From the NCBI GenBank assembly GCA_016934415.1, contig JAFGSW010000088.1, positions 118,434-182,433 on the forward strand: a DNA stretch of 64,000 nt, written 5' to 3'. This document shows positions 27,406-36,482 of the stretch, piece by piece. The position numbers and the translations under genes were made by a program. The stretch comes from Spirochaetales bacterium. GTDB taxonomy: Bacteria; Spirochaetota; Spirochaetia; SZUA-6; RPPD01. The number at the start of each line of letters is the position of its first letter. Positions within the stretch are counted from its first letter, which is position 1. The notes beneath the pieces are model-generated. The model did no database searches. It saw only the letters and a list, made by a program, of their open reading frames with translations, and was not told the origin of the DNA.

Positions 27406-28521
27406 GTGGCCAAACGCGATTACTACGAAGTGCTGGGGGTGCAGCGCAACGCCTCCAAGGACGACATAAAAAAGGCCTACCGGCAGCTCGCCATCAAATA
27501 TCACCCGGATAAAAACCCGGGCAACAAGGCCGCCGAGGAAAAGTTCAAGGAGGCGACCGAGGCCTACGAGGTTCTCGGAGACGACAAGAAGCGCGCCACC
27601 TACGACCAGTTCGGTTTCGCCGGCGTGGAAGGCATGGGGCAGGGAGCGCACGACTTCTCCGGCGTCTTCCGGGATTTCGAGGATATCTTCGGGGATTTCT
27701 CCGGCATCTTCGACTCGTTTTTCGGCGGTTCGCGGAGACGGAGTCAGAGTTCGCGCTCGTCGGCGCACAGGGGCTCGGATCTCCGCTACGACCTTGAAAT
27801 CGAATTCAACGAAGCCGTCTTCGGAACAACCAAGGAAATCTCATACCGGCGCAACGACACCTGCGGCGCCTGCCGGGGCACGGGCGCGGCCGGCGGCGGC
27901 GGCAAGACGATGTGCCCCACCTGTTCCGGCTCGGGCCAGGTGAGGCGCAGCTCGGGCTTTTTTTCCATCGCCACCACCTGCCCGCAATGCAACGGCGAAG
28001 GCTATGTCATCAATGACCCCTGCCGCGAGTGCCGCGGCACGGGCGTGGTGGAAAAAAAGCGCGTCATCAAGGTCACCATCCCGCCGGGGATGGAGGACGG
28101 GCGGCGCATTCATATTCCCAACCAGGGCGACGGCGGCATGAACGGCGGGCCGGCCGGCGATCTGTACGTCTACATCCACACCCGGGCGCACGAGTATTTC
28201 AAGCGCAACGGCAATGACATCTATTGCGTCATCCCCATCTCCATCGCCCAGGCCTCGCTCGGCGGAGAGGTGCTCGTCCCGACCATCGACGGCAAGCGGG
28301 TGCGGGTCAAGGTGCCCTCGGGCACGCAGACCGGGAAGGTGCTGCGGCTGAAGAGCGAGGGCGTGCCCTTCGTCAACAACAATTCCCGCCGCGGCGACAT
28401 GTACATCGAGCTTCTCGTCGAGGTACCCGAACGGTTGACGCCGAAGGCGAAGACGCTGCTCAAGGAATTGGCGGAACAGATAGGCGAAACCGAATCGCCT
28501 CAGCCGAAACGGCTGAATTAG
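27406..28521 (+). CDS. dnaJ: Hsp40 co-chaperone DnaJ
   Basis: The full type I architecture is present: J domain with 'RDYYEVLGV' and the HPD motif in '[10 protein letters not shown]', a Gly/Phe-rich segment (about 75-125), four zinc-finger repeats ([32 protein letters not shown]), and the C-terminal substrate domains ('[39 protein letters not shown]'). GTG 27406 gives the standard [12 protein letters not shown] start (371 residues); an in-frame ATG at 27385 would add seven residues. It stimulates DnaK ATPase and ends the operon. Confidence 0.96.
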   Translation: MAKRDYYEVLGVQRNASKDDIKKAYRQLAIKYHPDKNPGNKAAEEKFKEATEAYEVLGDDKKRATYDQFGFAGVEGMGQGAHDFSGVFRDFEDIFGDFSGIFDSFFGGSRRRSQSSRSSAHRGSDLRYDLEIEFNEAVFGTTKEISYRRNDTCGACRGTGAAGGGGKTMCPTCSGSGQVRRSSGFFSIATTCPQCNGEGYVINDPCRECRGTGVVEKKRVIKVTIPPGMEDGRRIHIPNQGDGGMNGGPAGDLYVYIHTRAHEYFKRNGNDIYCVIPISIAQASLGGEVLVPTIDGKRVRVKVPSGTQTGKVLRLKSEGVPFVNNNSRRGDMYIELLVEVPERLTPKAKTLLKELAEQIGETESPQPKRLN

Positions 28522-28560
28522 CACAAAATTAAAAAAAACAGGCTTTTTCAATTTTGTGCT
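28500..28560 (+). terminator. Tandem hairpins at the end of dnaJ
   Basis: A perfect 7-bp hairpin with loop AAA (28500-28516) lies in the last codons of dnaJ. It is followed by an 11-bp perfect inverted repeat, AGCACAAAATT (28520-28530) with AATTTTGTGCT (28550-28560); the 19-nt spacer can pair further (AAAAA with TTTTT). No T run follows the second hairpin, so it may end transcription imperfectly or protect the mRNA 3' end. Confidence 0.5.
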
Positions 28561-28714
28561 GCCGTCGGGAAAAAGAAGAATCCAAAAATTAATTGAATCC
28601 TTGATCGATGCTTAACGAAATGCCGATGTGGAATGCTGAAGATGGGAAGAGAAGCGGTGGATACTTTCAGAATGATTTTCCATAATCACCATTTTTTTAA
28701 ATATTTCCGGGTTT

Positions 28715-28770
28715 GCCGTTGAAGAAATCTATTTTCCGCGAAGCGGAAAATAGGCGGTTTTTTCAACGGC
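28715..28770. repeat. Nested perfect inverted repeats downstream of the polysaccharide locus
   Basis: An outer 9-bp repeat, GCCGTTGAA (28715-28723) and TTCAACGGC (28762-28770), encloses an 11-bp hairpin, CTATTTTCCGC/GCGGAAAATAG (28729-28753) with loop GAA. It starts 10 nt beyond the stop of the last polysaccharide gene. No clear T run follows on the minus strand, so it may be a structured 3' end or a small repeat element rather than a standard terminator. Confidence 0.6.
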
Positions 28771-28780
28771 CACGAAGCAT

Positions 28781-30037
28781 CTATAGCCGATCGGAAACGA
28801 TCGGATCCTTGATAAATCCCTTGACATCGAACATCACCGCGTTCTCCTTGAGCACGGAGGCGAATGGAAAATCGGCGAAGTCCCGGTGGGCGACAGCCAG
28901 GACCACGGCGTCGTATTTTCGCACCGGCGTGTTGAGAAGCTTGATTCCGTACTCGCGCTTGACCTGCTCGGGGTCGGCCCACGGATCGTGGATGTCCACC
29001 CGGCAGCCGTAATCGGCGAGCTCCCTGACGATGTCGATCACCCGGCTGTTGCGGGTGTCCGGGCAATTCTCCTTGAAGGCGATTCCGAGGACGAGCACCG
29101 ACGCCCCCTCCACCTTGTGTCCCTTCCTGATCATGGCCTTGATGGTCCGCTGCGCCACGCGGACGCCCATTCCGTCATTGATGCGCCGGCCGGCCAGGAT
29201 CACCTCCGGGTGATAGCCGAGCGCCTGGGCCTTGAAGGTGAGGTAGTAGGGGTCTACGCCGATGCAGTGGCCGCCCACCAGCCCGGGGCGAAACGGCAGG
29301 AAGTTCCACTTGGTGCCGGCGGCGGAAAGCACCTCCTGGGTGTCGATGCCCATGCGGTTGAAGATGAGCGAGAGCTCATTGACGAAGGCGATGTTGATGT
29401 CGCGTTGGGAGTTTTCTATGACCTTGGCGGCCTCCGCCACCTTGATCGACGAGGCGCGGTACACGCCGGCTTCGATGATTGAGCCGTAGAGGGCCTCGAG
29501 CCGCTCGGCCGTCTCCGCGGTCGAGCCGGACACCACCTTGCGGATCCGGACGACGGTGTGCTCCTTGTCCCCGGGATTGATGCGCTCCGGGCTGTAACCG
29601 CAGAAAAAATCGCGGTTGAAAACGAGCCCGGATTGTTTTTCCAGCACGGGAACGCAGTCCTCCTCGGTGCAGCCCGGGTAGACCGTGCTCTCGTAGACGA
29701 CGATGTCTCCGCGGGAAAGCGTCCTGCCGACCGTTTCGCTCGCCGCGAGGAGGGGCCGCAGGTCGGGATTGTTGTGCTTGTCGATGGGAGTGGGCACCGT
29801 GACGATGTACACATTGCAGGCCTCAAGATCGGCCGGATCGACCGTGAAGGCCAGGAGGGAGGCGGCCGCGAGCTGATCGCGCGTCGTTTCCAGGGTGCGG
29901 TCGTTTCCCTCCTTGAGCTCGCGCACGCGGCGGCCGCTTATGTCGAATCCCGTCACGGGATAGAGCTTCCCGAATTCCACGGCCAGGGGCAAACCGACGT
30001 AACCGAGGCCGATAATCCCGATGCGGATGTCGTTCAT
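28781..30037 (-). CDS. TviB/WbpO-type UDP-HexNAc 6-dehydrogenase
   Basis: This NAD-dependent nucleotide-sugar dehydrogenase (418 residues) oxidises C6 of UDP-GlcNAc or UDP-GalNAc to the uronate. '[19 protein letters not shown]' is the NAD site. The catalytic cysteine sits in '[12 protein letters not shown]' (about 270), with '[14 protein letters not shown]' and '[14 protein letters not shown]' as further family marks. The sequence resembles the Vi-antigen TviB/WbpO branch more than UDP-glucose dehydrogenases. ATG 30037 overlaps the epimerase stop by ATGA; a longer frame upstream is rejected for that reason. Its product could feed the WbpB-E-D enzymes encoded 11-13 kb upstream in the same locus. 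It is the last gene of the run. Confidence 0.9.
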   Translation of the reverse strand: MNDIRIGIIGLGYVGLPLAVEFGKLYPVTGFDISGRRVRELKEGNDRTLETTRDQLAAASLLAFTVDPADLEACNVYIVTVPTPIDKHNNPDLRPLLAASETVGRTLSRGDIVVYESTVYPGCTEEDCVPVLEKQSGLVFNRDFFCGYSPERINPGDKEHTVVRIRKVVSGSTAETAERLEALYGSIIEAGVYRASSIKVAEAAKVIENSQRDINIAFVNELSLIFNRMGIDTQEVLSAAGTKWNFLPFRPGLVGGHCIGVDPYYLTFKAQALGYHPEVILAGRRINDGMGVRVAQRTIKAMIRKGHKVEGASVLVLGIAFKENCPDTRNSRVIDIVRELADYGCRVDIHDPWADPEQVKREYGIKLLNTPVRKYDAVVLAVAHRDFADFPFASVLKENAVMFDVKGFIKDPIVSDRL

Positions 30038-31092
30038 CGTGTCACTCCGTAGTATTGCCGATACCACTCGACGAAGAGACGGACACCCTTTCTGATATCG
30101 GTGCGGGGTTTGTAATTCAGGTCCCAGGCCAGGTCTTTGGTATCGGCCCAGGTGGCGGGCACGTCGCCGGGTTGAAGGGGAAGGAAATTTTTCACCGCTT
30201 TCTTGCCGAGCGTCTCCTCGAGGACGTCGATGAACTCAAGCAGATCGACGGGGTGGGAGTTCCCGATGTTGTACACCTTGTACGGGGCGGGCGAGGTGGC
30301 GGGATCGGGGTGTTTGCCGCTCCACTCGGGGTTTCCGGAGGGAGTCGTGTCGACGGCGCGCACGACGCCTTCGATGATGTCGTCGATGTAGGTAAAATCG
30401 CGCTTCATTTTTCCGTCATTGAAGACGTCGATCGGCTTTTCCTCGAGAATCGCCCGGGTGAACAAAAAGAGCGCCATGTCCGGACGGCCCCACGGGCCGT
30501 ACACGGTGAAGAAGCGCAGGCCGGTGGTGGGAAGGCCGTAGAGATGGCTGTAGGCGTGGGCCATGAGCTCGTTCGATTTTTTGGTCGCCGCGTACAGGCT
30601 CACGGGGTGGTCGACATTGTCGTGGGTGGAAAAGGGGAGGGTCTGGTTGAGGCCGTACACCGACGAGCTCGAAGCGTAGACCAGGTGCTTGATGCGGTAA
30701 TTCCGGCACGCCTCCAGGATATTGAGAAAGCCGACGATGTTGCCGTTTATGTAGGCGTACGGGTGGGAGAGACTGTAGCGGACGCCCGCCTGGGCGGCGA
30801 GGTGGCAGACGAGGTCGAACTGCTCGATGCGGAAACATTCGTCGAGGTGGCCGGTCTGCGACGCATCCATCTTGACGAAGGAAAAGTGCGGTTCGGTCTC
30901 GCTGTTCACCAGAATACGGTCGCGAATTTTTTCCCGGGGGATGCCGAGAACGCCCAACCGCCCGTACTTGAGGCCCACGTCGTAATACGCGTTGATGCTG
31001 TCGAGTCCGACGACGAAGTGGTCGCGCTCGAGCAGCTTCCGGGCGAGGTGAAAGCCGATGAATCCGGCGGCGCCGGTGACAAGAATCTTCAT
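30034..31092 (-). CDS. UDP-glucuronate 4-epimerase-like SDR enzyme
   Basis: Extended short-chain dehydrogenase of 352 residues: '[23 protein letters not shown]' (NAD site), '[17 protein letters not shown]' (typical of UDP-glucuronate epimerases of the CapI/LspL group), 'YASSSSVYG' and '[11 protein letters not shown]' (catalytic Ser/Tyr-x3-Lys), '[18 protein letters not shown]' and '[15 protein letters not shown]'. It should invert C4 of UDP-GlcA, or of the UDP-HexNAc uronate made by the next gene, as the TviB/TviC pair does. It overlaps both neighbours by 4 nt. Which uronate is the substrate cannot be told by eye. Confidence 0.87.
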   Translation of the reverse strand: MKILVTGAAGFIGFHLARKLLERDHFVVGLDSINAYYDVGLKYGRLGVLGIPREKIRDRILVNSETEPHFSFVKMDASQTGHLDECFRIEQFDLVCHLAAQAGVRYSLSHPYAYINGNIVGFLNILEACRNYRIKHLVYASSSSVYGLNQTLPFSTHDNVDHPVSLYAATKKSNELMAHAYSHLYGLPTTGLRFFTVYGPWGRPDMALFLFTRAILEEKPIDVFNDGKMKRDFTYIDDIIEGVVRAVDTTPSGNPEWSGKHPDPATSPAPYKVYNIGNSHPVDLLEFIDVLEETLGKKAVKNFLPLQPGDVPATWADTKDLAWDLNYKPRTDIRKGVRLFVEWYRQYYGVTR

Positions 31093-32237
31093 GACTGAAT
31101 CTCCTTTCCACTTTTATCGCTGATCGCTTCCTCTATCGCCTCAATGTACGCATGAATGACGATTTTTTCATCAAATTCCCTTTCGATTTTCCCGCGGCCG
31201 CGAAGGCCCATGGCTTCGCGCTCGGCGGGCGGGAGCGACGCCATGGCCGCCATTTTATCAGACAGATCGCGGGCGTCGCGCACGCGGCACAAGAGCCCGG
31301 TGCGCCCGTCTTCCACCACTTCCCGGCACCCCGGGACGTCCGCGGCGACGAGAGGTTTCGCCATGGCGGCCGCCTCCAGGAGCGTCCTCGACAAACCTTC
31401 CCTGTAGGACGGCAGCACGACGCAATCCGATTCGGCGATAAAGGGGCGCACGTCATCGGTGACGCCGAGGTACTCGATGACGCCGGAACGGACCCAGCGC
31501 TCGACCGTGGTCCGCCCGACGGCGGTCGGATTGTCCGCGTCGATCTCGCCCAGGAGCCGGCAGACCGCGCCGGGCACGCGGGAGGCAAGCGACTCGGCGG
31601 CGGCCGCGTACTCAATGACGCCCTTGTCGCGGATGAGCCGCCCTATGAGAAGAAACACGACGCGTCCGCAGGGCGCGTGCGGCCGGGGCGCGTACGCCGA
31701 CGTGTCGACCCCCGATCCCGGAATGCGGCGGCTTTGGCTGCGGCGCACCAGCCGGTTGCGGACGAAGACTTCCCGGTCCTCGTCGTTCTGGAAAAAAACG
31801 CACCGCGACCGCCGCAGTGCGATCTTGTACAACAGGCGCACAACGGCGGGGAGCGGCCCGCGTTGCAGGAAAGCCGAGCCCAATCCGGTGATGTTGTTGA
31901 TGACGGGGACTCCCGCAAGGCGGGCGGCCGCGCTCCCGTAGATATTGGGCTTGATCGTAAAACAGAGAAGGCAGCGGGGGCGGACGCGGCGCAGGGTGCG
32001 CAAAAATCTCAAAAAGAGGCGTCCGTCGTGGATGGGATCGGTCGTCTTGCTCGTGAAGGGAAAATTGACGCAGGTGATCCCCATCGCAAAGAACTTTTTT
32101 TCATACCCGTCGAACGGGGCGAAGACAATGACCTTGTACCCGCGCGTCATGAGCTCTTTGAGCAGGGAACGCCGGAAGTTGTAGACGGCCCACATGGTGT
32201 TGTAAAACACCATAATATCGGGCGGAGTCGATCGCAT
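31089..32237 (-). CDS. Glycosyltransferase family 4
   Basis: This 382-residue GT-B enzyme adds a sugar to a lipid-linked glycan on the cytoplasmic face. The donor half includes '[22 protein letters not shown]' and '[47 protein letters not shown]' type motifs (the [11 protein letters not shown]-x7-E box near 285). The acceptor half contains '[26 protein letters not shown]', a pattern seen in PglA- and CapM-like enzymes that transfer N-acetylhexosamines. It overlaps the epimerase downstream by ATGA. The exact linkage is unknown. Confidence 0.88.
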   Translation of the reverse strand: MRSTPPDIMVFYNTMWAVYNFRRSLLKELMTRGYKVIVFAPFDGYEKKFFAMGITCVNFPFTSKTTDPIHDGRLFLRFLRTLRRVRPRCLLCFTIKPNIYGSAAARLAGVPVINNITGLGSAFLQRGPLPAVVRLLYKIALRRSRCVFFQNDEDREVFVRNRLVRRSQSRRIPGSGVDTSAYAPRPHAPCGRVVFLLIGRLIRDKGVIEYAAAAESLASRVPGAVCRLLGEIDADNPTAVGRTTVERWVRSGVIEYLGVTDDVRPFIAESDCVVLPSYREGLSRTLLEAAAMAKPLVAADVPGCREVVEDGRTGLLCRVRDARDLSDKMAAMASLPPAEREAMGLRGRGKIEREFDEKIVIHAYIEAIEEAISDKSGKEIQS

Positions 32238-32249
32238 GAACCGGCTCCC

Positions 32250-33236
32250 CTATTCCGACTCGAAAACGCCGGCGTTTGGAGAGGGGCTGATAAATTCGTG
32301 TTCGATTGTCCGCCGCAGACCTTCCCGCAGCGTGGAGGAAGGACGGAAGCCGCCGGTGAGGGCGCGTTCGGCGCAAAACAGCGTCGTCGTCGCGAATTTC
32401 CTGACGCGCACGGAGCTCACCGGCAATTCGCGACGCAGGACAAGGGCGGCGAAGTCGCACAGGTAGCCGCCGAGCAGGGCGAGGGAATAGGGAACTCTCA
32501 TAAACGGCGCTCGTTTTCCCAATCGCATTCCCCGCACGAAATGGTATAAAGCGTTCATTGAAAAGTCGGGCTTGTCGGCGTAATTGTACGTCTCCACTCC
32601 GCCCGGAGCGGCCAGAAGCGACTGCAGGAACGTGCAGACGTTCTCGACGTAGGACATCGACTTCACGTTCTTTCCCCTGCCGATCATGACGTAGGGGAGA
32701 GACCATATCTGGCGAAGCATGTTATAGACATTGCCGCGATTGTTTTCTCCGAACACCACCGTCGGCCGGACGATGACGAGCGATTTGTCGGGGGCGCCCG
32801 CCTGCCAGCGCCGGTATACATCCTCGGCCATCATCTTCGAACGGCCGTAATGGTTGACGGGACGCAGGGGGCCGGATTCGTCAATGCCGCGGCGGGCGGC
32901 TCCGTAGACGGCGACCGAGCTCGTAAAAACGATCCGGCGGACGCCGGCCTTCTCTGCGGCGGCGCAGACGTTCTCCGCTCCCCGCACGTTGACGTCGTAA
33001 TAGCGGGTGACGGGAGAAATATTGTCCTTGTGTTCGGCCGCCAGGTTGACGATACAGTCGCAGCCGCGCAGGAGCTCTGCCATTGACGCCGGGTCCCTCA
33101 CATCGCCGTAAGTCCAAAGCTCGGGATGGGCGGCGCTCTCGCGTATATCGATGATGACGACGCGGTTGTTCTTGAGAAGATGAGGCACAAGCCGCGACCC
33201 GATAAACCCCGAGCCGCCGATGACTGCAATGACCAT
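32250..33236 (-). CDS. NAD-dependent epimerase/dehydratase
   Basis: This extended SDR enzyme has 328 residues from ATG 33236 (GAGG site upstream; the open frame runs 22 codons further back without a conserved sequence). It shows 'VIAVIGGSGFIGSRLVPHLLKNN' (NAD site), 'DVNVRGAENVCAAAEKAGVRRIVFTSSVAVYG' and 'NHYGRSKMMAEDVYRRW' (Tyr-x3-Lys). It resembles the 4-ketoreductase/epimerase group acting on nucleotide or lipid-linked sugars in O-antigen loci. A hydrophobic stretch near residue 275 (PYSLALLGGYLCDFAALVL) suggests membrane contact. Substrate unknown. Confidence 0.82.
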   Translation of the reverse strand: MVIAVIGGSGFIGSRLVPHLLKNNRVVIIDIRESAAHPELWTYGDVRDPASMAELLRGCDCIVNLAAEHKDNISPVTRYYDVNVRGAENVCAAAEKAGVRRIVFTSSVAVYGAARRGIDESGPLRPVNHYGRSKMMAEDVYRRWQAGAPDKSLVIVRPTVVFGENNRGNVYNMLRQIWSLPYVMIGRGKNVKSMSYVENVCTFLQSLLAAPGGVETYNYADKPDFSMNALYHFVRGMRLGKRAPFMRVPYSLALLGGYLCDFAALVLRRELPVSSVRVRKFATTTLFCAERALTGGFRPSSTLREGLRRTIEHEFISPSPNAGVFESE

Positions 33237-33340
33237 GATAGAAACCTCGATGCGTGTCCTTACAGAAGCGCCGGCTGACGAGCCGGATCTATGGACCGGC
33301 ACGTCGGTCGACGGACGGGAACATCATCTCGCCTGGAAGA

Positions 33341-34507
33341 TCAGTTTCCCGCCAAAACGGGATACGGCGTCCGCACCCGGCCGGCTGCGCCAGCGCGGAT
33401 CTTCCCGTCGTCGTCTTCGGGAATTGTTTTAAAATAGTTATAGAAAATGAAAAACAGGGCCACGAACGGATAGCGGTAGCGGGCGCCCGCGCCAGAATTG
33501 ACTATCACCATTGAATAGATGAGCAAACCGAGGATGAAAAAGAAAAGGAGGGACGCCAATTCGACTCTGAACTTCCCCCGGGCCGGCTTGAAGATGACCC
33601 TGAACAAAATAACGGCTATGGCGACGTTTTCGATCGCCTGCAACAATTGGAAAATATTTTCGGCCTTCCAGACAAGCGGTTCCAATAGAAATGAAAAGAA
33701 CGATGAAAAAGCGTACGAAGCGGCGTCCATCCAGGAAGCGAAGGGGTTGAAGCCGAAGAGCGACGCATTATTCTCCAGGTAAAATAACATTCTGATCTTG
33801 TTGACGTTGCCGAGGGTAACCATCGATCCGAAAAGAAAAAATCCACCGGCGCAACCGGCAAGAATGGCGATCTTGAGTACGGGATGAAAGCGACGGTGGA
33901 GAAGGACGAAAACCACGAGTGTTATGATGATGACGAGGGCGTTCTGATATTTGATAAGGAAAAGCGGTATTCCCAATAGGACGAGCGGCTTGAAGACGAT
34001 TTTTCGGACGAAGAGGTAGTAGAGAAACAGAGCCATGAGGAAAAAAATGATCGGATCGCGGAGAGCCATTGAAGAATACAGCGCGAGGCTTGGATAAAAG
34101 AGATAAAAAGCGCGGTTGGAGCCGATCAAGACGCCGCGTTCGCGGAAGAAAAGGAAAAGGATGACGTAGAGGATGAAATTTATGGAGGCGATGGAATAGA
34201 TGGAATTGAGAAGCGGCATGGGAAAATACGCGAAAAACAGGGAGGTGGCGGCGGTTTTGTACGCTTCGGTGAAAAAAGGAACGTCCATCCCGCGGAAATG
34301 TTGTGCCGTGAAAAGGTAAATATATTGATCGCCCATGTAATTGGGTGAGAACAGGAAATAATTGGTGAGAAAAATGAGCGTAAAATGAAAAAACAACAGG
34401 AGGATGGATTGATCGTCGAGTTTGAAGCGGACGCGCACCACCATGAGAAAAACCGCAACGAAGAATATGTTCGCTAACTCGAAAAAATAATTAACCGGTA
34501 CATCCAT
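33341..34507 (-). CDS. Multi-spanning membrane protein, probable Wzy-type polymerase
   Basis: The 388-residue protein has about ten hydrophobic helices and larger loops near residues 60-90 and 230-260, the general plan of Wzy/EpsG-type polysaccharide polymerases, which lack strong sequence motifs. 'NYMGDQYIYLFTAQHFRG' (about 54-73) is the type of periplasmic loop seen in EpsG/Wzy-like proteins. In this locus, with a Wzx flippase and no ABC exporter, it is the best candidate for the polymerase that joins repeat units in the periplasm. The upstream neighbour ends 3 nt before it; 104 nt separate it from the next gene. The call rests on topology and context. Confidence 0.68.
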   Translation of the reverse strand: MDVPVNYFFELANIFFVAVFLMVVRVRFKLDDQSILLLFFHFTLIFLTNYFLFSPNYMGDQYIYLFTAQHFRGMDVPFFTEAYKTAATSLFFAYFPMPLLNSIYSIASINFILYVILFLFFRERGVLIGSNRAFYLFYPSLALYSSMALRDPIIFFLMALFLYYLFVRKIVFKPLVLLGIPLFLIKYQNALVIIITLVVFVLLHRRFHPVLKIAILAGCAGGFFLFGSMVTLGNVNKIRMLFYLENNASLFGFNPFASWMDAASYAFSSFFSFLLEPLVWKAENIFQLLQAIENVAIAVILFRVIFKPARGKFRVELASLLFFFILGLLIYSMVIVNSGAGARYRYPFVALFFIFYNYFKTIPEDDDGKIRAGAAGRVRTPYPVLAGN

Positions 34508-34510
34508 GAT

Positions 34511-35302
34511 TTATCTCTGTCGTCTTCCCGCGGTTGATGAAAAAGTCAAGGGTGGCTTCCATCTCAGCCGCATGATTGTTTTTACCAGAAAAAAAGCGAT
34601 TCGGCAAAGCACGTTCACGACCGGGGCGAACCAGGGGGGGCGATATACGATCGCCTCCTCGAACGAGACGATGCGGGGCGATCCGGCGAAAAAGGATCGA
34701 AGGGAGATGAAATCGTTCTCGGTCATTGTATTCGGATGGAGGCAGATCGTCGTCATGCCGCAGGGAATGCGGCGCGGCTTTCCCGAGAGGACGGGATAGA
34801 ACGTCAGACCGCATCTCTTGTACGGATAGAGGCCGATGCCGTCGGTCACGAAGGCGAAACCGGCGGCGGCAAGGGCCTTGAGCGTGGCGCCGTCGAAGGA
34901 GTGGTTGGGCGCCATCCAGACCGAGGGGGCGAGGCCGTGCGAGGACAGGATTTCCCGCCCCTGCCTGATTTTTTCGAGCTGAACGTCGAAGGGGAGACCG
35001 GCGAACTCCGATAGATCGTCGAAGCCGTACCGCCGGAGAAGCGATCCGGCATGCCGGTGGTAGACGTGGTGAAGGCCGTGCTGGGCGGTCGTTATTATTT
35101 TTTCACCGGCGAAACGCGCCATCGTCTCCCAAAAGTCCCTTCCCCCCCCCGATTTCACGAGAAGCGGATCACGGTTGTCGGGAACGATTCCAACGATCGG
35201 TCTGACGTCGAACTCGCGAAAAATCCCCAGGCACCTGTCGAAGGCGCTGCGGTCCATTCCGGGAGCGGCGTCGTCCATTCGAAACAAGTAGCGCGGCGTC
35301 AT
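34511..35302 (-). CDS. DUF2334 polysaccharide-deacetylase-like protein
   Basis: The 263-residue protein has the NodB-like fold pattern: 'YLFRMDDAAPGM' (metal-binding Asp pair), 'TAQHGLHHVYHRH' (His ligands, about 93-103), 'VWMAPNHSFDGATLKALAAAGFAFVTDG' and 'CLHPNTM' near 205. These match the DUF2334 branch of carbohydrate esterase family 4 relatives. It may remove acetyl groups from a glycan or lipid-linked sugar, with no proof of activity. A hydrophobic segment lies near 225-245 (FAPVVNVLCRIAFFLVKTIM). It overlaps the upstream glycosyltransferase stop by ATGA. Confidence 0.78.
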   Translation of the reverse strand: MTPRYLFRMDDAAPGMDRSAFDRCLGIFREFDVRPIVGIVPDNRDPLLVKSGGGRDFWETMARFAGEKIITTAQHGLHHVYHRHAGSLLRRYGFDDLSEFAGLPFDVQLEKIRQGREILSSHGLAPSVWMAPNHSFDGATLKALAAAGFAFVTDGIGLYPYKRCGLTFYPVLSGKPRRIPCGMTTICLHPNTMTENDFISLRSFFAGSPRIVSFEEAIVYRPPWFAPVVNVLCRIAFFLVKTIMRLRWKPPLTFSSTAGRRQR

Positions 35303-36477
35303 TCCCTGGTCCCGACCGCCTTTTGGTACAGAGCCTCGTATTGCGAGGCGACTGCCCCGATCGAGAAATGAGACAGAATCCGCCGCCGCGCCGCCTTTCC
35401 GCGGGCCGTACGCTCGGCAGCGGTCAGGGAGACGGCTTTCTCCAAGGCTTCGGCCAGGGCGCGGGGATTCTTCGGGGGAACGACGATTCCGGTGTCGCCC
35501 ACGATGTACGCCGCGTCGCCGACGTCGGTGGCCACGCAGGGCACTCCGGTCGACATCGCCTCACCGACGACATTCGGGAACGCCTCGCTGCGGGAGGGAA
35601 GGCAGAGAACGTCGAATCCGTTCATGAGCGCCGGGACGTCGTCGGATTCGTCGATGAGGACTATCCTTTCCCGCGGGGGAAGGCGATCGAGCGATGCGCG
35701 CAGCTCCGCGTTTTCCCGGGTAAGGCCTTTTCCCGCAATGACCGTGGCGAACCGAACCGCAGGCGCTGTCTTCCGGATGAGCGAGACGGCCGCCAGGTAA
35801 TTATGGTAATCCTTGAGCGGGTGGTACCGGCCCACCAGGCCGACGACGGTTTCGGCGGACGTCAATCCGTAGCGGCGACGGGTGGCGGCGCGCGCCGCGG
35901 GGTCCGGCCGGAAGACATCGGTGTCGAACCCATTGGGAACGGTCGCCCTGGCTTTGGACGCGAAACCGAAGCGGGCGTGCTGAAGATGCGACGTGCGGCT
36001 GTTGAAAATGCAGCAATCAGCGCCGCGGGAAAGGAGCCGGTTCAGCCGGATGACGTTTCTGGTCGAGAATTTCTCGTCGTTGAAAAAGTGAAGCGAGTGG
36101 CGAACGTTCCAAAAAAGCCGGGTGCCCGTCGAACGGCAGGCATGCAGGAGCGAAGCGGCGACGTTCGCGTGATACATCCACCCCTGCACGATGTCGGGCT
36201 TGAATTCCACGCAGCGGCGGACCGCCCGAAAAAGCCCGGCCGGCGCCGATCCGGGATGATGCAATCGAAGGGCGAGGACAGGAACCCCCAGTCCCCGAAT
36301 TTTCGATCCGTAGCGGCCTTCGCCCGTCAGGGACATGACGAAGTGCTCGAATCCGGACCGGCTCCGGTGCTCCAGCAAACGGAAGAGCATCGTTTCCGCT
36401 CCGCCCTTTCCCAGGCTCGTAATGACGTGCAGGATTCGAATCGTGCGGTTCGACGCCGCGGCGCTTCCCGTATTCAT
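35299..36477 (-). CDS. Glycosyltransferase family 4
   Basis: GT-B fold enzyme of 392 residues. 'IRILHVITSLGKGGAETMLFRLLEH' is the N-terminal glycine-rich acceptor loop typical of GT4; 'VVGLVGRYHPLKDYHNYL' and 'FDVLCLPSRSEAFPNVVGEAMSTGVPCVATDVGDA' (E-x7-E near 320) form the nucleotide-sugar site. ATG 36477 is chosen; a GTG at 36486 overlapping the asnB stop (GTGA) is also possible, and the longer frame reaching into asnB is not. It belongs to the same transcript and acts on the inner face of the membrane. Donor sugar not assignable. Confidence 0.88.
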   Translation of the reverse strand: MNTGSAAASNRTIRILHVITSLGKGGAETMLFRLLEHRSRSGFEHFVMSLTGEGRYGSKIRGLGVPVLALRLHHPGSAPAGLFRAVRRCVEFKPDIVQGWMYHANVAASLLHACRSTGTRLFWNVRHSLHFFNDEKFSTRNVIRLNRLLSRGADCCIFNSRTSHLQHARFGFASKARATVPNGFDTDVFRPDPAARAATRRRYGLTSAETVVGLVGRYHPLKDYHNYLAAVSLIRKTAPAVRFATVIAGKGLTRENAELRASLDRLPPRERIVLIDESDDVPALMNGFDVLCLPSRSEAFPNVVGEAMSTGVPCVATDVGDAAYIVGDTGIVVPPKNPRALAEALEKAVSLTAAERTARGKAARRRILSHFSIGAVASQYEALYQKAVGTRE

Positions 36478-36482
36478 CGCCG

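Noticed and set aside
28520..28560. CIRCE-like operator at the dnaJ end (TTAGCAC ... GTGCT)
   Set aside because: The half-sites are too far apart (CIRCE spacing is 9 nt), lack the full TTAGCACTC sequence, and the site is downstream of the operon. A hairpin is the simpler reading.
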